From positions 6,330,001 to 6,394,000 of the forward strand of contig NC_064214.1 of assembly GCF_023101765.2 (NCBI RefSeq): a stretch of 64,000 bases of DNA. The letters are read 5' to 3'. Positions 23,214 through 35,487 of this stretch are shown in pieces. Position 1 is the stretch's first letter. Every line of letters begins with the position of its first letter. Below the pieces are notes generated by a model that searched no databases, was not told where the DNA came from, and was given only the letters and a program-made list of their open reading frames with translations. A program made the translations under genes and the position numbers. This DNA comes from Spodoptera frugiperda. Its lineage: Eukaryota > Arthropoda > Insecta > Lepidoptera > Noctuidae.

Positions 23214-23349
23214 GTACCCTTAGTATGAGTTTGCTTTATGTTTTAAGTAATCGGTTTATTCGAGCCGGCCAATCATAGCGCCAAACGTGCTGTCGATAAG
23301 GTACTTTAAACTTAAAGCAAACTTGTACTAATATAATATATAAGGGTAC
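23214..23349. repeat. Foldback MITE-like element, copy 3
   Basis: It begins gtacccttagtatgag and ends taagggtac. The centre (ggtttattcgagccggccaa) is inverted relative to copies 1 and 2, as expected for a foldback element. Near the right end, taatataatata is an AT insertion that splits the terminal repeat (gtactaata...taagggtac). Confidence 0.6.
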
Positions 23350-26039
23350 TGTACGAAGTCGAAGCAGAAGTATATTGCACGAAATTCAAAACAAATACAA
23401 AGAAAACAATTGTCGCATTGTTTGAACTAAAACATTGTGAGCATTGACTATTCGACATACAACTAAATAAACTAAAACAAGAATAAAATGTTTAACCTAC
23501 TAATTAACCCACTTCTTAAAATGTAAAATTCACGTCAATCTGAATTTTGGGCAGCATTAGCATATATTCATGTGTGAAATAAAAATTCTAGTCCTTCTTG
23601 GAATACGAAAATAAAACTTCAATAACTACACTGAAAGTTACAAAATTTCATACCGATTTAAACTAAGGAATTCGTAAACTTTTAGTATTTACTAAGCCAC
23701 AGAAAATAGCAACTTATTTGAGATATAAAATTTGAAATATTTTTAACTGTAGCGAAATGAATTTGAAATTCACTAGTCGTCGTGGTGCCGTAGGAAATCG
23801 CGAACGAAACGAATAAATAAAAATCAAAATGAAATAATAAACTGGAGGCAAGGTTCTGAAAGTTGGTCGCTGCAAGTTCGCCAATGATTTTCGATTTGTA
23901 AAGTTTTAAAATTGCGATAACTGCACAGCTCCGAGCTGTTCCGAAGCGATTTCATATTTTATTCGTTACCTACTCGTACAACTAGTTGGTAGTTACAGGT
24001 GCGAACAGTTTATTGCACTTGCCGCTTTTAATGACTCGTTCACGTTGATGGAGCCCTAGTACTTGGTTTTTATAATCGCTCGTGATTAGTTCTGGGAAAA
24101 GTTTCTAGTGAAACTTGAAGCCTTTTCACATGCTAATAAGGACTAGTTTTCAGAAGCAAAGTTTTATTTTTATTGTATAGTGTTGAATAGCTATCTAATT
24201 AACTAGATATGCTGGAAATATCTTGCGTACCTACTATATTTGCAAAAAGCGGTGCGTTCAAAACCCTTGTCGGAAATTACGAATCTGAAGTAGCAACACC
24301 ATTGTTGAGCATGGCTTATTAAACATAAGGTATTATTATGTTATTATGGCTTTTCATTACAATATAATAAATGTAACGTTAATAATACGCATGAAAATAA
24401 CGGAATACGATCTTCCTCTATCTACGTTTATATAAGAGGCGTAGTGTAATGTTACTAAATGAAATTGAAAGCTCTTATGTAAGAAATTAAATTTTCTTCA
24501 AATAAAGGTTCGCAGTAGACAGTTATTAGCTCGATCTACCTGACACAGCCTCGGCCTGCCTCTGATATTAGAGCAGGCGTATTTTTACACCGGAATTAAT
24601 TCTTTAGATAAATGAAAGAATCATATTCCAGTTGCTTTTAATAAAAAACCTTAGGCCCTGAAATCTTACAAAAGTAAAAAACGTTTCGAAATTGATATTC
24701 GTATTCAAGATCCAAAGTTCGGCGTTTAAAAATAAATGGCTTCGCTTATTTTCGTTTGATGGTATCGAATTATAATTTGGGAAACCATCGAATAAAAATC
24801 TTACAAATACTTATTAGATTTTTGGATGGGATTAATTTCTTACTTATTAAAATATAAGGAAAAGGTTCAGCTAAATACACACTTTCCCCTTCCTTTTATA
24901 AAAATTATAAGATTAATTAAATTTGAATTATAAGATGGTCCACTTTTCTTAAGTTCTACTTGGCATTTATTCCTTTTTTGCATTTTATTACGGAGTTTAA
25001 TAAAATAAGGAGATTACGGCGATTGTTTTTTAATTTTTCCTGGAAATTGTGTAGGTGTCTATTAATTTTAGCTTTCGGGAAGTTATCCTTAAGATGAAGT
25101 GTAGACTTGATTACTTTTAGGTAGTTAGAAGAAAAATGTACCTTAAAGGTCCAATCAGTGCTGATCATGTAGCCTACCTATTTTTCTTAACCCCAAGGTT
25201 GAGCTGGGCCAAATAAGTTATAGTATGTCGCAAATTTTGAATTATTACACTTCCTATTTCATACCTTTCTCTAGAATAACCCCTGAAATTACTCACTCAA
25301 TTTTATCACTAACAAGCGAACACACGCTTATCACTCCAACATATCCCAGTAGCCCACAGTATCTAAGTACATGAGCCCCGCAGTCACACAGCACCCCTCA
25401 ATTCCAGCTCATGTAGCAAGCACGTCACTACGACCCCGCTGTTTCAGCGCCCTCAAACATATGAATGGAATTAGCATTGCTAATTAGCTTTTAGCAATAC
25501 ATCGCTTCAGCCGCTTACGGGTGAAGTAATTCGTAGCATGTTAAATCTTCAGTTTAATTCGTTGTCTGTGTTTAATGTATCGGGTATTGTGTAGGCTGTC
25601 TCCGCTAAATTAAATTGTATGTGTGTCTACATACGTATGTATTAAGTAGGTATGTATTATGTTGCTAGGTTTAGACGTTGCTTTTAAGGAGGTATAGATA
25701 GAATAATGTTTGTGAAGAAAGTATGGAATTATCGTATTCTTTGTAACGGATTTTTTCGTCTTTGAATTTATTCTTTCGTACATCAAAGTTGGCTGACTTC
25801 TATTCAAAGATTCCTTGAAGTAAAATACAAAATTCGAAATGATAATCAATCAAAATTGTTGTCAGATTTTCAATCCACTGCCACCTATTCACAAACCTAG
25901 ATAGAAGAGTACCTATATATTAATAGTCAATAGCTGGTTTATCTATGAGCTAGCTAATAACATAGTAACTAGTCCATTTCCAATCAAAATGTTATCTTCA
26001 CATTTGTAAACTGAAACTGTCTGTATCATGTGGATGTAA
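23350..26039. other. Long AT-rich stretch, no gene seen
   Basis: No supported gene, RNA or named repeat in about 2.7 kb. Short minus frames (70 and 79 residues) lie on A/T-rich sequence. A GC-richer part at 25310-25450 has no clear motif. Confidence 0.45.
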
Positions 26040-26225
26040 TGAAATATCATACGAATCATTATAGGTGGTCCGACTGCATCAATTAACACGGTGGTTAGTC
26101 GCAATACCCACTCATTTGGCGAGTGTCCCGCCCACCGTTATTAATATCCATCAGTTTGCACGCATTTAATTGACACGCCGCGCAAATTGTTGCAAATTGC
26201 AATACAGTTTATATAAATGTTGACA
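26040..26225. promoter_or_regulatory. Candidate regulatory island with C/EBP-POU-like sites
   Basis: It contains ttgttgcaaattgcaatac (ttgcaa repeated seven bases apart, at about 26187-26203, C/EBP- or POU-like), catttaattgac (homeodomain-like) and a TATA-like tatataaa at about 26211. No initiator or downstream frame supports a promoter. Motif-based only. Confidence 0.2.
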
Positions 26226-28013
26226 ATACATGTGTATTGTATTGTTCAGTTGTTTGTACGGAACAGTAATTGGAGGTACCTTTTCACCGGCCGTTTCTTA
26301 TATAATAGTTTCAATACGAGTAAATTGAGGGTTCGGGACATTTATTCGGCTTGTTCGCGGTGGTCCAGTTGTGTTACCTTTCCAATAACATTGGTTTTAT
26401 AGTACTTCAATACCCCATAGACGACTTGAACTGAAGTAAGAGTAAACGGAGTCTTACATATTTAAAGACCGTTCTTAGTTCTTTAGAACACACAAGTACT
26501 ACACTGTGTATCCCCAATACAGACGCCATGTTCGAAACAAACCAATTAACCAAATAATTCGTTCAAATTCTCAGAAGCTATTCAAAGAACAAGCCAGTTA
26601 CTTTCTTAACGAAACAAACAGCAAAGTACGTAAGTACTTGTGTTTTTTTCGAAAATCTCGCAGCCATCCAAACAGGAACCCATTTGACACCTCGCAATGT
26701 TTCGCAGCACGAACAAAAATCCAATTTTGATTAAAACTTTATAAAGAGGGGAGCGCTCGATTAATTTAACTTTTTTTGCGGTGCCCCCGCCTTTTTGTTC
26801 GTTCCTCGGCCAGTATTGTCGTGATCCACTCGTGGGAAAATTGTATTTACAGGCAACTTGTGACGTGATATTTACAATCTAGACGGAGCCTCAACTAACA
26901 AAAAAGTAAAAACAAATTGACCGCCATAATGGAAATACGTCAGCCAGTATTTAAAATAAAATAACACAATTAGCTCCGAAATGTTTTAACTTCTCCCGAC
27001 TAGGACTGTGCTACGGAATCATTAAGATTATTTATGTGTATACAGGAGTTTGGGTATTTCATTGTGTTAATGTATTTTAGTCCGTACTACTGTAGCTTTA
27101 GGATTATAGTTATATTAAACTGTAATTTGTATGTGTGTACATAACCATTGACTATGATCTAGGTAGCAGTACGTATGTTCTGTTATATCATAGCATTCAT
27201 CGGTTGTAATACGAGACAATATCAAACAAATGTTAAATAGTTCGCTTAACATAAATTGAACCCAGGATTTTATGCCCAGTCGAGCTAACGACCGCGAAAC
27301 TAATGACGCAGCCTTTTGTTTCAGTATATTTAAATAAAATTATTGCTACAAAACCCCTTCATGGTCCAACGTACCCAATTTCCAGTGCCAGTAACGTTAA
27401 CCCTACCGCTCTCAAATTATAAGTGACACGTCCGAACTAAGCCACGATTTGAGTAAACAAAATATACATAAAATTGAATAAATTAGTGTCCATGGAAGTG
27501 GGGACATGAAACAAAGGGATAAGTTTGTGTTACTTTAAGTATCAAGTTGTGTGCCACCGCAGTTGTTGATGTATTTTTCTTTCGAGAATTTTCCACTTAA
27601 TGTTTCCTCGCCGTCCTTGGGATTGCGTTAGTGTGTTTTGTTGTTATTTATGTAGTGGCCTCAGACGAACTTTTGTCACGTGGCGACAGGACAAAGGACT
27701 TTATTATCTATCACGGAATTATATTTCTAACAAGCGTAAAACATTGGCTGTATCACTTTTCTTTTGTTTGCGTGAACATACAACACATTGATGTGTGTTT
27801 TTATTAGTAATAGTAATAGTGCTAGTTTATATAAGTAATAGTGCTTTTCCGCTAGATATGTGCTTTGTAGCTATGCTACGGAGATGTGATCAGCTAAGCT
27901 GTTAATTTATATGACCGTTTCCACTGATACTAAGCTATGTAGCTGTGCGAGGAAGATGCGCAATTCGAGTATGCAATGTACCTATCGATAGTAGGAAAGC
28001 CATCCATTGTACA
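26226..28013. other. Gene-free stretch
   Basis: No supported gene. The frames at 26217, 26506 and 27600 are 60-74 residues, without domains. A spaced tagtaatagtaatagtg micro-repeat sits at 27805-27845. 27840-28000 resembles a dispersed moth repeat (ctagatatgtgctttgtagc, gtttccactgat) but I cannot name it. Confidence 0.35.
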
Positions 28014-28055
28014 CATCTATAGCACGCATCCATATCACGTATCCATAGCATGTAT
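28014..28055 (+). repeat. Short imperfect tandem repeat (catccatagcacgtat-like)
   Basis: Three imperfect units of about 15-16 bp follow one another: tatagcacgcatcca, tatcacgtatcca and tagcatgtat. They lie in the interior of a possible dispersed element spanning about 27840-28170. Confidence 0.5.
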
Positions 28056-29910
28056 TTTTCCATATAAAAATATAATAATTAAATAATTTTGCCGAGTCCG
28101 TCCACCAGTGCTAAGCTACGTGTACCAATGAATATGATTGGTGGAAATAACGTACATATCTGGTGGGAAAGAAGCCCAATTTGATAGACCTTTACTATGT
28201 CACTTACTTTTATAACTTTAGATGAAATAGAAACTTCATGACATCGTTGGTAATAATTATATCCAAGCATTCTCTGTTCTATTTTATTATTCTGGCTTTA
28301 TTGACCTCTCCTTAGAACGTTCTGCCTTGTTCTGTAAACGCATTCATATCGTTCAAGTTTGGTGACATTTTCTCAGACGTATGTAGAATAATCGCGGTAG
28401 CTGCACAGCCCGGTCTGACGTAAACTTTGCCGTCAAACTAAGGCGATCCATTGCCCCAGCGCATGTATGTATTATGGCTTATAGCTCAACTGCTTGACTT
28501 ACCCATTGCATAATATGGGTATTTAGTAGTGTTTCTTGTATGAGTTAATTAAGGTAATATATTATATTATTGAAAGGTTAGTAAAAAAAAAATGGTGCAT
28601 ATTGGCCACAAAAATAAGATAATAGGGTTGCAAATCTTAGATTGCTGATATTTGTAAAAGGTAATATACAAAGATATACTTTATTAGTGGAAGACTAACG
28701 TTGTCAATGTTTTTAATATATCACAATGGTTATTTAAAGTACAAACATTTTTATTATAATAATACGTATGCAGAATATCAAAGAAGAGTCATACATAGAC
28801 AGCCTGGTATACCAAACAGTATCTAGCTCAAAGCGCAATCAAGTAAGAACAAAGGAACACAAGTGGCAGTCTCAGATTTCTATCTATTGTTCGATCAGCA
28901 TAGAAATATTAGATTTATTTATTTATTTATTTTAACTTGATTTACAATCACGAGAGCGCAACGTGATCGGATCCGCCTCGTGCCCGTCTCTCGTCCGTTG
29001 AATTAGCATTCTCGTCTGGTGTGCTGAGAATAATATCATTTTATAAGTTCCATACTTTCTCTATCGTCTGTTTGTTGCCGGAATTCGTTTTGTTCCGCGG
29101 ATTAGATTTGGCTACAAAACAAATATAAAGAGATACAATTCCAACGATAACAACTCTTTATTTGTTTTGTAAATTTAAACTATAGTTTTAATCTACATTA
29201 TTCACTTTACTAATGGAATTACTATGTATAAATACTATTATAATATTAGCATATTACAAAGTGCTTTATAAAATGAACAAAACATTTAATAATGGTTCAT
29301 TAAGTTGTAAATGCAGTAATTGGAACAATCAGCCTATGTACAGACAGATTTAATCCACATCACTGGGAACAATGCGGCGACGTGCTAATAAAATATCATT
29401 TAGTTAGTTAAGCTGCGATGTGGACTACTCATTCTATGTAATTACATAAATATGAGGCAATTCATTCATTTTCCTGACAGCCCAGTGGGTCGGATGCACC
29501 TGTCCACAAACATACTCTAAAAATATGTTTATTTAACTTGAAATGTTATTAATTTTACTCCATGTCCGACTCTGTAATCCGAAACGGTATTGTTGAATGG
29601 AATTGGATTTCATTTTCAACTGTTTCGTTACTAAAACATTAGTTTTTGGATCGAAAAACAGATTTAACTTAAAATAACTTTGTGAATCTGTCGCGGTCGA
29701 CGGACAAATTAACTTGACGTTGATATAGCCTACATGATATAGTGGGTATCGGGTCAATAACCATAGTGTTGATGTGAGAAGGTTCACAAATAATTAGAGT
29801 AGGCGTTTGTTTGACAGCGAGGTCTGAGCCTTAAGTCAAAATGATCCCACCGCATATTAACGTGTCAAAGTTTCTGCCAATCAATCTATTGACAGAGTAT
29901 TAAGGTATTT
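28056..29910. other. AT-rich gene-free stretch
   Basis: No supported gene. An attt run occurs at 28915-28937 and a GC-richer part at 28950-29010. The 63- and 84-residue minus frames have no domains. Confidence 0.45.
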
Positions 29911-30125
29911 AATACCTGTGACAGCTGCACTAAACCGCTAAGCGGCTTACCCATCAATTAGTTTATAAATCCGGTAAATTTCAAATGGCGACCGCGACCA
30001 TCAAAAACCTTTGCGTGTAGTGTAAAATATGTAGCCATATTTATTAACGCGATCGCCAATCAATATAAATGATCCGGTAATGCTGTGACTGATTTAATTA
30101 GGTACGACCGCGGTCCAGCCCGGGG
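29911..30125. promoter_or_regulatory. Candidate regulatory island
   Basis: It holds tgacag (29919-29924, Meis/Hth-like) overlapping cagctg (29922-29927, E-box), then atcaattagtttataaat, atttattaacgcgatcgcc and caatcaatataaatgatcc. It is non-repetitive with clustered homeodomain-like and CpG motifs. Cross-species alignment would be decisive. Confidence 0.22.
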
Positions 30126-30172
30126 GACGATACATGTTAATCAATAGGAATACTGGCTTTATAATACTTTAC

Positions 30173-30423
30173 ATTTTAAAATAACGTCACGCTTTTTATC
30201 GCCGAAGGGGTAGGCAGAGGTTGCACATTACGGCATTTGTGTAATGCCGCTATAAAAGGCTCACCCACTTTTCACCATTTGTGTTATAAGTCATCTTAAA
30301 TAGGTGGTGCTAGCCAGAAATTTTAAACTGGAAACAGCCCAGTAATGATTTGCTACGACCGGGAATCGAATCCGAGACCCTTGTCCGGCAGTCGCACTTG
30401 CGACCACTCGACCAATGAGGCAG
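30173..30423 (-). mobile_element. tRNA-headed SINE (family A) with target duplication
   Basis: On the minus strand the head reads tggtcgagtggtcgcaag (A-box-like) and gggtctcggattcgattccc (B-box-like), followed by a body with agcccagtaa reversed as ttactgggctgttt. The direct repeat tactttac flanks the insertion at 30165-30172 and 30424-30431. The body ends near 30185 with tcgcc...agcgtgacg (minus strand). Copies occur at 40979, 52635, 60728 and 61785. Confidence 0.8.
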
Positions 30424-30431
30424 TACTTTAC

Positions 30432-31320
30432 TATTTATATTTTATATCAAATGTTTTCTGTTGAGTGCTTCAATGTGTTATTTGGTTTACAAATGATTTT
30501 ATAATTGAAGTTGTATGTCCTCGGTGTTGTTTGAAGTTGAAAATTGTTTACCATTGTTTGTTTATTGGAAGTATTGATTTTAAATCAATTATATCCATTC
30601 AGGTTTGTCACGAAACTTGCTTCCTTAATAGGGATGATGAAGGGGTATGAAAATTAAAAATCTATTTAGTCCGTTAGTTAAGTTATAGATACGTATTTTG
30701 TTTTGTCATATAAGATAACAATACTTAGATAAAACAAATCAAAGTTTAGGAGTAGGAGCAAATACGTCATATACTACGTATATCTACGTATAAACTATAC
30801 CTAGAAGCCAGCCACTTCTAGGTATATACTTCATGAGTAATCAAATCGATCTTCAAAAGTATTTGTTACCATAAGAAAATAAAAAGACGTTTCTAATGTT
30901 TTAAAATTAATCATCTACCCTATTGTTTAACTACATATTGTTTACGTTTTCCACAAGTAAATGCAATTTAAAAACAAAACACTAATCGTTTTACAAGAAA
31001 CCTAACTCACCACAGTACATTTTCTTACATTATTATTCCACGACAACGTGTCAACTCTCCTTTATAAATTCCGAAGCAATTTGTAAGGGATCAAGTTACA
31101 AAGACTTGGAAAAAAAGTCACTGCAGCCAATCTAATATTTAGAGAGCGCTTAAGAAATGAGAAAGCTTAAGGCGAGGTTAAATAAAAAAACAATGAGTAA
31201 AGTAAACGACAACTCGATACGGACCGAGCATCGACATGCTAATGGAAAATTAACTGGTTCAGTGGTAGGTAGATATACAATTTTATATATATATTTTTTA
31301 AACCGTTGCTCGTCACTTTT
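30432..31320. other. Spacer, no gene seen
   Basis: AT-rich. The 61-residue frame at 30465 has no domain. A dyad of ctacgtatatctacgta appears at 30774-30790, and near-repeated ctagaagccagccacttctag at 30801-30821 forms a hairpin. Confidence 0.4.
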
Positions 31321-31441
31321 GATTTTCTCCTTGGTTATGTATCCGTTTACAAACATACAAGTTCACACATACATGACACCTAGACCCGAAACAATAATTT
31401 GTGGGTCACACAAAGAGTTGCTCCATGCGGGAATCGAACGT
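31321..31441 (-). mobile_element. tRNA-headed SINE fragment (family B)
   Basis: The minus-strand order is a B-box-like cgttcgattcccgcatgg, then agcaactctttgtgtgaccc and a body with tttgtaaacgg. It matches the copies at 51956 and 62999. The A-box side is missing, so it is truncated at about 31441. The 138-residue plus frame at 31157-31573 spans this repeat and is not a gene. Confidence 0.7.
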
Positions 31442-33410
31442 TTGAATTCCAGGTTCATTTCATTCAGATTCAATGCTGTTTTTTGTTTGTCATTTTGTCA
31501 CATTTGGATATTGGGTTCGTTTGTAGTTGTAAGTCCACGAGATGATTTTTCCAGCTATTATTATTTTCTATAATATAAAGACAAGATTAATCATCGCCTA
31601 ACGAGCTTACAAAATAACTAACATTATATCAGTAGGATATAATAATATATAATAACAAGCCTGTAGTCTAAATTAGACTAGAATAACCTTGACCTTTGCG
31701 CAAAATGGATGAGATATTCTCATGTAATTTTCTGTTGACTTGATATAATATAATACACGAAAACCTTACCTCTTAGTAATTACAAGGTTTTTGTTCCGTC
31801 CCTAACTAGACGGAACTGCCCAAATCCGGTTCAATCCCGATTATTCTCGATTATTCCGGTAACAAGGGCCGCGGGGCGGGCATTATAAACACTCGCTCGA
31901 CACTAACGCGATTTAAGGCTTGTGTCCTGTTGCCTTTACATGTGGTGTAAGTCATAGGTGCACACGTGCACACGTGCAGATGTGAACAGCACGTGGTGCA
32001 TGATGAGTGTAGGTAGGTACGAACCTATACACATACGTACACGACATACGTACACATGATATAAGTACATGAGGTCGTTGACATGTGATATTTTCTTTTG
32101 TAGCAAAAGTTTATAAGCCATTATACCTTAGTTTAAGATAATATACACACATTAGCTGTCTATATGCGATTTAAAATTAACATTTCTACACTCGGGTATT
32201 GAAAGTCTTTAGTGATAAAATAAAAATGTTTAAAACAGATTAAATCCTTCAATTTCAGTTTTTGGAGAGCTTCACAGAGAATGATTCCACTCTCATATTT
32301 CGTTTGTCATGTAATTGAGAGCAAGGCACTTGCCATCGACTCTAATTAAAAACAATCCGTTGATACTGCCAGAAATGTTTGCAATAAAACTCCACAATAC
32401 GGTATTCCATTATCTGTGATGAAAATGAGGACTTAGCGGGATGTTTAGCCGTCGCACCTGTGACCACAGCGGCTATAAAGCAGCCACTTAAGTCGTTCTG
32501 CATTTAATGAAGGCGATCAATCAGCTCGCTCCACCTTCCTCCTTGATCCACATATCAAACCTTAAGCCATACGACTTAGACGTACTCCCTTGCTTAATTT
32601 CGCGGAATGAGCTCTTAAGCGCGGCCCTTCACTTGTCTGACTCGGGTCCCTAGCTGTTACAACTACACCTGAAACTTGCCCTATTTAATATGGCCCCCAT
32701 TTGTTTGCCTATATTGCATTTTATGTTGCCCAGGATTTGTGGCAACTGCTATTAAGTCGACGATCATTTTGGACTGATTTATTTCTGTAATTCTTGCTTC
32801 ATTACGTAACATCAGATCTTTGGGGAAACATGATAACGTGAGTCGATTAAATTGTGCCTGTACCTAATTTTATGACCTTGGAGTGTGGCCTGGAAGTTTG
32901 CGAGCCATGGAATTACTGTTTGGGCTATGAAATATAACAATGGCTTATTAGTTACCAGTTAATGGGTCTACACAGATGGCTAACTGACACAGCTATAGGT
33001 TCTAGTAAAACTAGAATGTCTCAATATTTACTATGATTTATAGAGCTAGACCTACCTGCTAATTAAACAGTGCTTACACGGTAAGTAACTTTAAGCTTTC
33101 CAGCGAAATGGCTCTCCGAGAGAGATGAATTGGGTTCACTGTAAAATCGATTTCTAATATTCTTGTAGTAGTCTAGGTAGGCTATAAACTTACGTATCAG
33201 GGGCTCGAGCCGTTTGTGGTCGTGTAATCTAGTATTTAATACTTATACTTTAGGTTCCATGAAATTTAGGAACGAACAATCCTCAACTATGAATTTCTAT
33301 CTAGGCCATGCTTTTTCTTAGTAGATCTTTTAAGACCACTATTTAAATATGGCAATCAAGTAAAAATATTTCTATTTAATGTAAAGTTACTTGAGTAGTA
33401 TAACATAACA
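31442..33410. other. Gene-free stretch with an E-box cluster
   Basis: No supported gene. It contains the CACGTG cluster described separately at 31963-31995 and a GC-richer patch at 31795-31915. The 61-residue minus frame at 31936-32121 overlaps the E-box cluster and has no domain. Confidence 0.4.
31963..31995. promoter_or_regulatory. Cluster of three CACGTG E-boxes
   Basis: The palindrome cacgtg occurs at 31963-31968, 31971-31976 and 31990-31995. CACGTG is the core site of bHLH factors such as Myc/Max, USF and CLOCK/CYCLE. Three copies in 33 bp are unlikely by chance in AT-rich DNA, but part of this is a gtgcaca-type micro-repeat, so function is not assured. Confidence 0.35.
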
Positions 33411-33602
33411 GCTGACCGTTGACCTCTTCTCACACGGAGAAGATTTGAGCATTAATCACCAAGCTTGCTTAATGCGGGTTGGTGATATCAAACTTAGAAC
33501 ATCAAATCAATAGCCTGTAAGCGGCCATCGCTGACCGCTAACCTCTTCTCAGACGGAGAAGATTTTGCATTAATCACTACGCGCTTAATTCTGTGATATC
33601 AT
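33411..33602 (+). repeat. Tandemly duplicated dispersed-repeat fragment
   Basis: Two units 119 bp apart (33411-33493 and 33530-33602) share gctgaccgttgacctcttct or its gctgaccgctaacctcttct variant, acggagaagatttt and gcattaatcac. The block gcattaatcaccaagcttgc followed by atgcgggttggtgatatca is a common moth dispersed repeat. Confidence 0.65.
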
Positions 33603-35129
33603 ATGGTGTCTTATAATTTAAATTAAATATAAGACCAGGTCTACACCATGTTTCTTCACAGTTTCTTAGTGGTGTCAAAGTGCAACGGTTTATAGTCCAC
33701 TTCACTTTCTGCAACACTAATGAATAAAAAAAACGTCGTTTTACTTTCATAACAAAAAATTAAAATATTTAAATTGAATTTTTGTTTATGGAGTCTTCAT
33801 TCATCTGCAAATTAAAAACACTTCGGTTTGGGAAGTTGCAGTGCATTCAATTTTGGAGCAGATATTTTCTGGTAATCAAAGAGACTTTAGAGGCATCTTG
33901 TACGCAGGTATTTCCTTCTTCAGACCTGAATTGGTCAATTGATTAATTAGAATATACATAGGTAATTTAATGCTTTTTAGGCAACTGAATCATACTGAAT
34001 CATCCATGTATTTTCGTAATATGTAGATTGATAGATCACATAGCCAATGTACATTGTCAGTCATACACTGTATATGCAGTGTATAAACCAAAAAACATAC
34101 AATGACTATGACCACATTATTCGTTTAACACACAACATGCTAGTAAAATGTTTAAAATTTTTGTTTAAAAGTTAATTTAATTTCATGAGTTCAGTATAAA
34201 ATGCAATATTAGTTCGGTGTGTCCCTCGAACGTGTTAAAGTATGCGGGGTGCGGTGGCTAATATTAAGTGTCGGGACGCGACCGACGCGACCGACGCGAC
34301 CGACGCCGCGCGGCCGCATAGCGCCTGTCTTAGCTTAGCTGCCGAACTATTAGTCGGCTTATATAACTGCTTAGATTGGAGTGAACATTACACATTTAAT
34401 GTTATATATATTATTTGTTACTTAAGATGAAAGTTATTTATAAAGATACAGGAAAACATGTCTAAAGCATAACCGTAACACAATATGAAGGTCAAATAAA
34501 AAAAAACATGGCTTCCTTTATATGAAGTCCGTTAAAATAAAACACAACAAGATAAAACATAATTGAAAACAAAATCATATTTCATCATAAGTAGCCATTA
34601 CATTATACCGCGATTATACTATCGAGTTCTTTTTGAGATCAAAGGGAGCCAACAGCCAACTATGTAGATATTTCTTTGGAAGCCAGATAGAATTACGAAA
34701 GCGTTGTCCAAAATCGTTACATAAAAACATCTCGAGTTGATTCGGCCTTTATTTAAAGGTAAGACGATATTCAAATCGTTTCGATTCGAGAAAAAACAAA
34801 GATAATTGATAAAATAAGCAGCAGTCATTTTATTGAAGGGATTTCAGCGATACACATTTTGAATCGCAAATGGTCCTAATGGCTTCTGAAAATTCAGTCG
34901 TCATCGTAAAGTAAAAATTAAGTTGTTCTTCAGTAACAGTGTCACGTAGTATTTGATTGTGTACTGTTTCGGAGGACTCACACAGGCTTTGTTGTCGTGA
35001 TGTCTTCAATTTTGTTCGGATTACAGGAGCGTCGAACGTTCCAAATCTGGCCGACTTGATTTATGTTGCGAAGGACCACCGCTGGAGGTGGGGATGGCAT
35101 TATTAGGACAGGACGACTTGACGAGCGCT
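33603..35129. other. Gene-free stretch
   Basis: No supported gene. It contains the 9-bp tandem at 34275-34301 listed separately. A GC-richer part lies at 34960-35110. The 62- and 69-residue frames here have no domains. Confidence 0.4.
34275..34306 (+). repeat. 9-bp CpG-rich tandem repeat
   Basis: The unit gacgcgacc repeats three times (34275-34301) and continues partly as gacgc. It lies inside a GC-rich patch (34230-34330) and in a 62-residue frame, where it would encode Ala-Thr-Asp repeats. That frame is probably fortuitous. Confidence 0.8.
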
Positions 35130-35487
35130 GTACCTACTACGCGTGCTACATGACTATGTACTACGCCTGCTACAAGACTCGTAGCACGCGTAGTCATCAC
35201 TGACTGGCGATGACTACGCGTGCTACGGTCTACCTATATACTACGCCAGCTATATAACAATGTTCTACGCGTGCTACAAGACTCGTAGCACGCGTAGTCA
35301 TCACTGACTGGCGATGACTACGCGTGCTACGGTCTACCTATATACTACGCCAGCTATATAACAATGTTCTACGCGTGCTACAAGACTCGTAGCACGCGTA
35401 GTCATCACTGACTGGCGATGACTACTCATGCTACGCTCTACTATGTATTATGCCAGCTACATGACATTGTTCTACGCGTACTACAAT
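35130..35487 (+). repeat. 104-bp tandem repeat with an 18-bp-armed hairpin per unit
   Basis: The marker ctacaagactcg recurs at 35170, 35274 and 35378, exactly 104 bp apart, giving about three full units plus partial flanks. Units 1 and 2 are virtually identical; the third is diverged at its right end. Each unit holds perfect arms gtagcacgcgtagtcatc and gatgactacgcgtgctac around the 10-base loop actgactggc (35181-35198/35209-35226, 35285-35302/35313-35330); in unit 3 the right arm has two mismatches. The 13-mer ctacgcgtgctac and its complement occur at least eight times. There is no frame. It may be a minisatellite derived from a foldback element. Confidence 0.9.

Noticed and set aside
31157..31573. 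138-residue plus frame
   Set aside because: It crosses a family B SINE on the opposite strand, has no domain, and its composition follows the AT-rich background.
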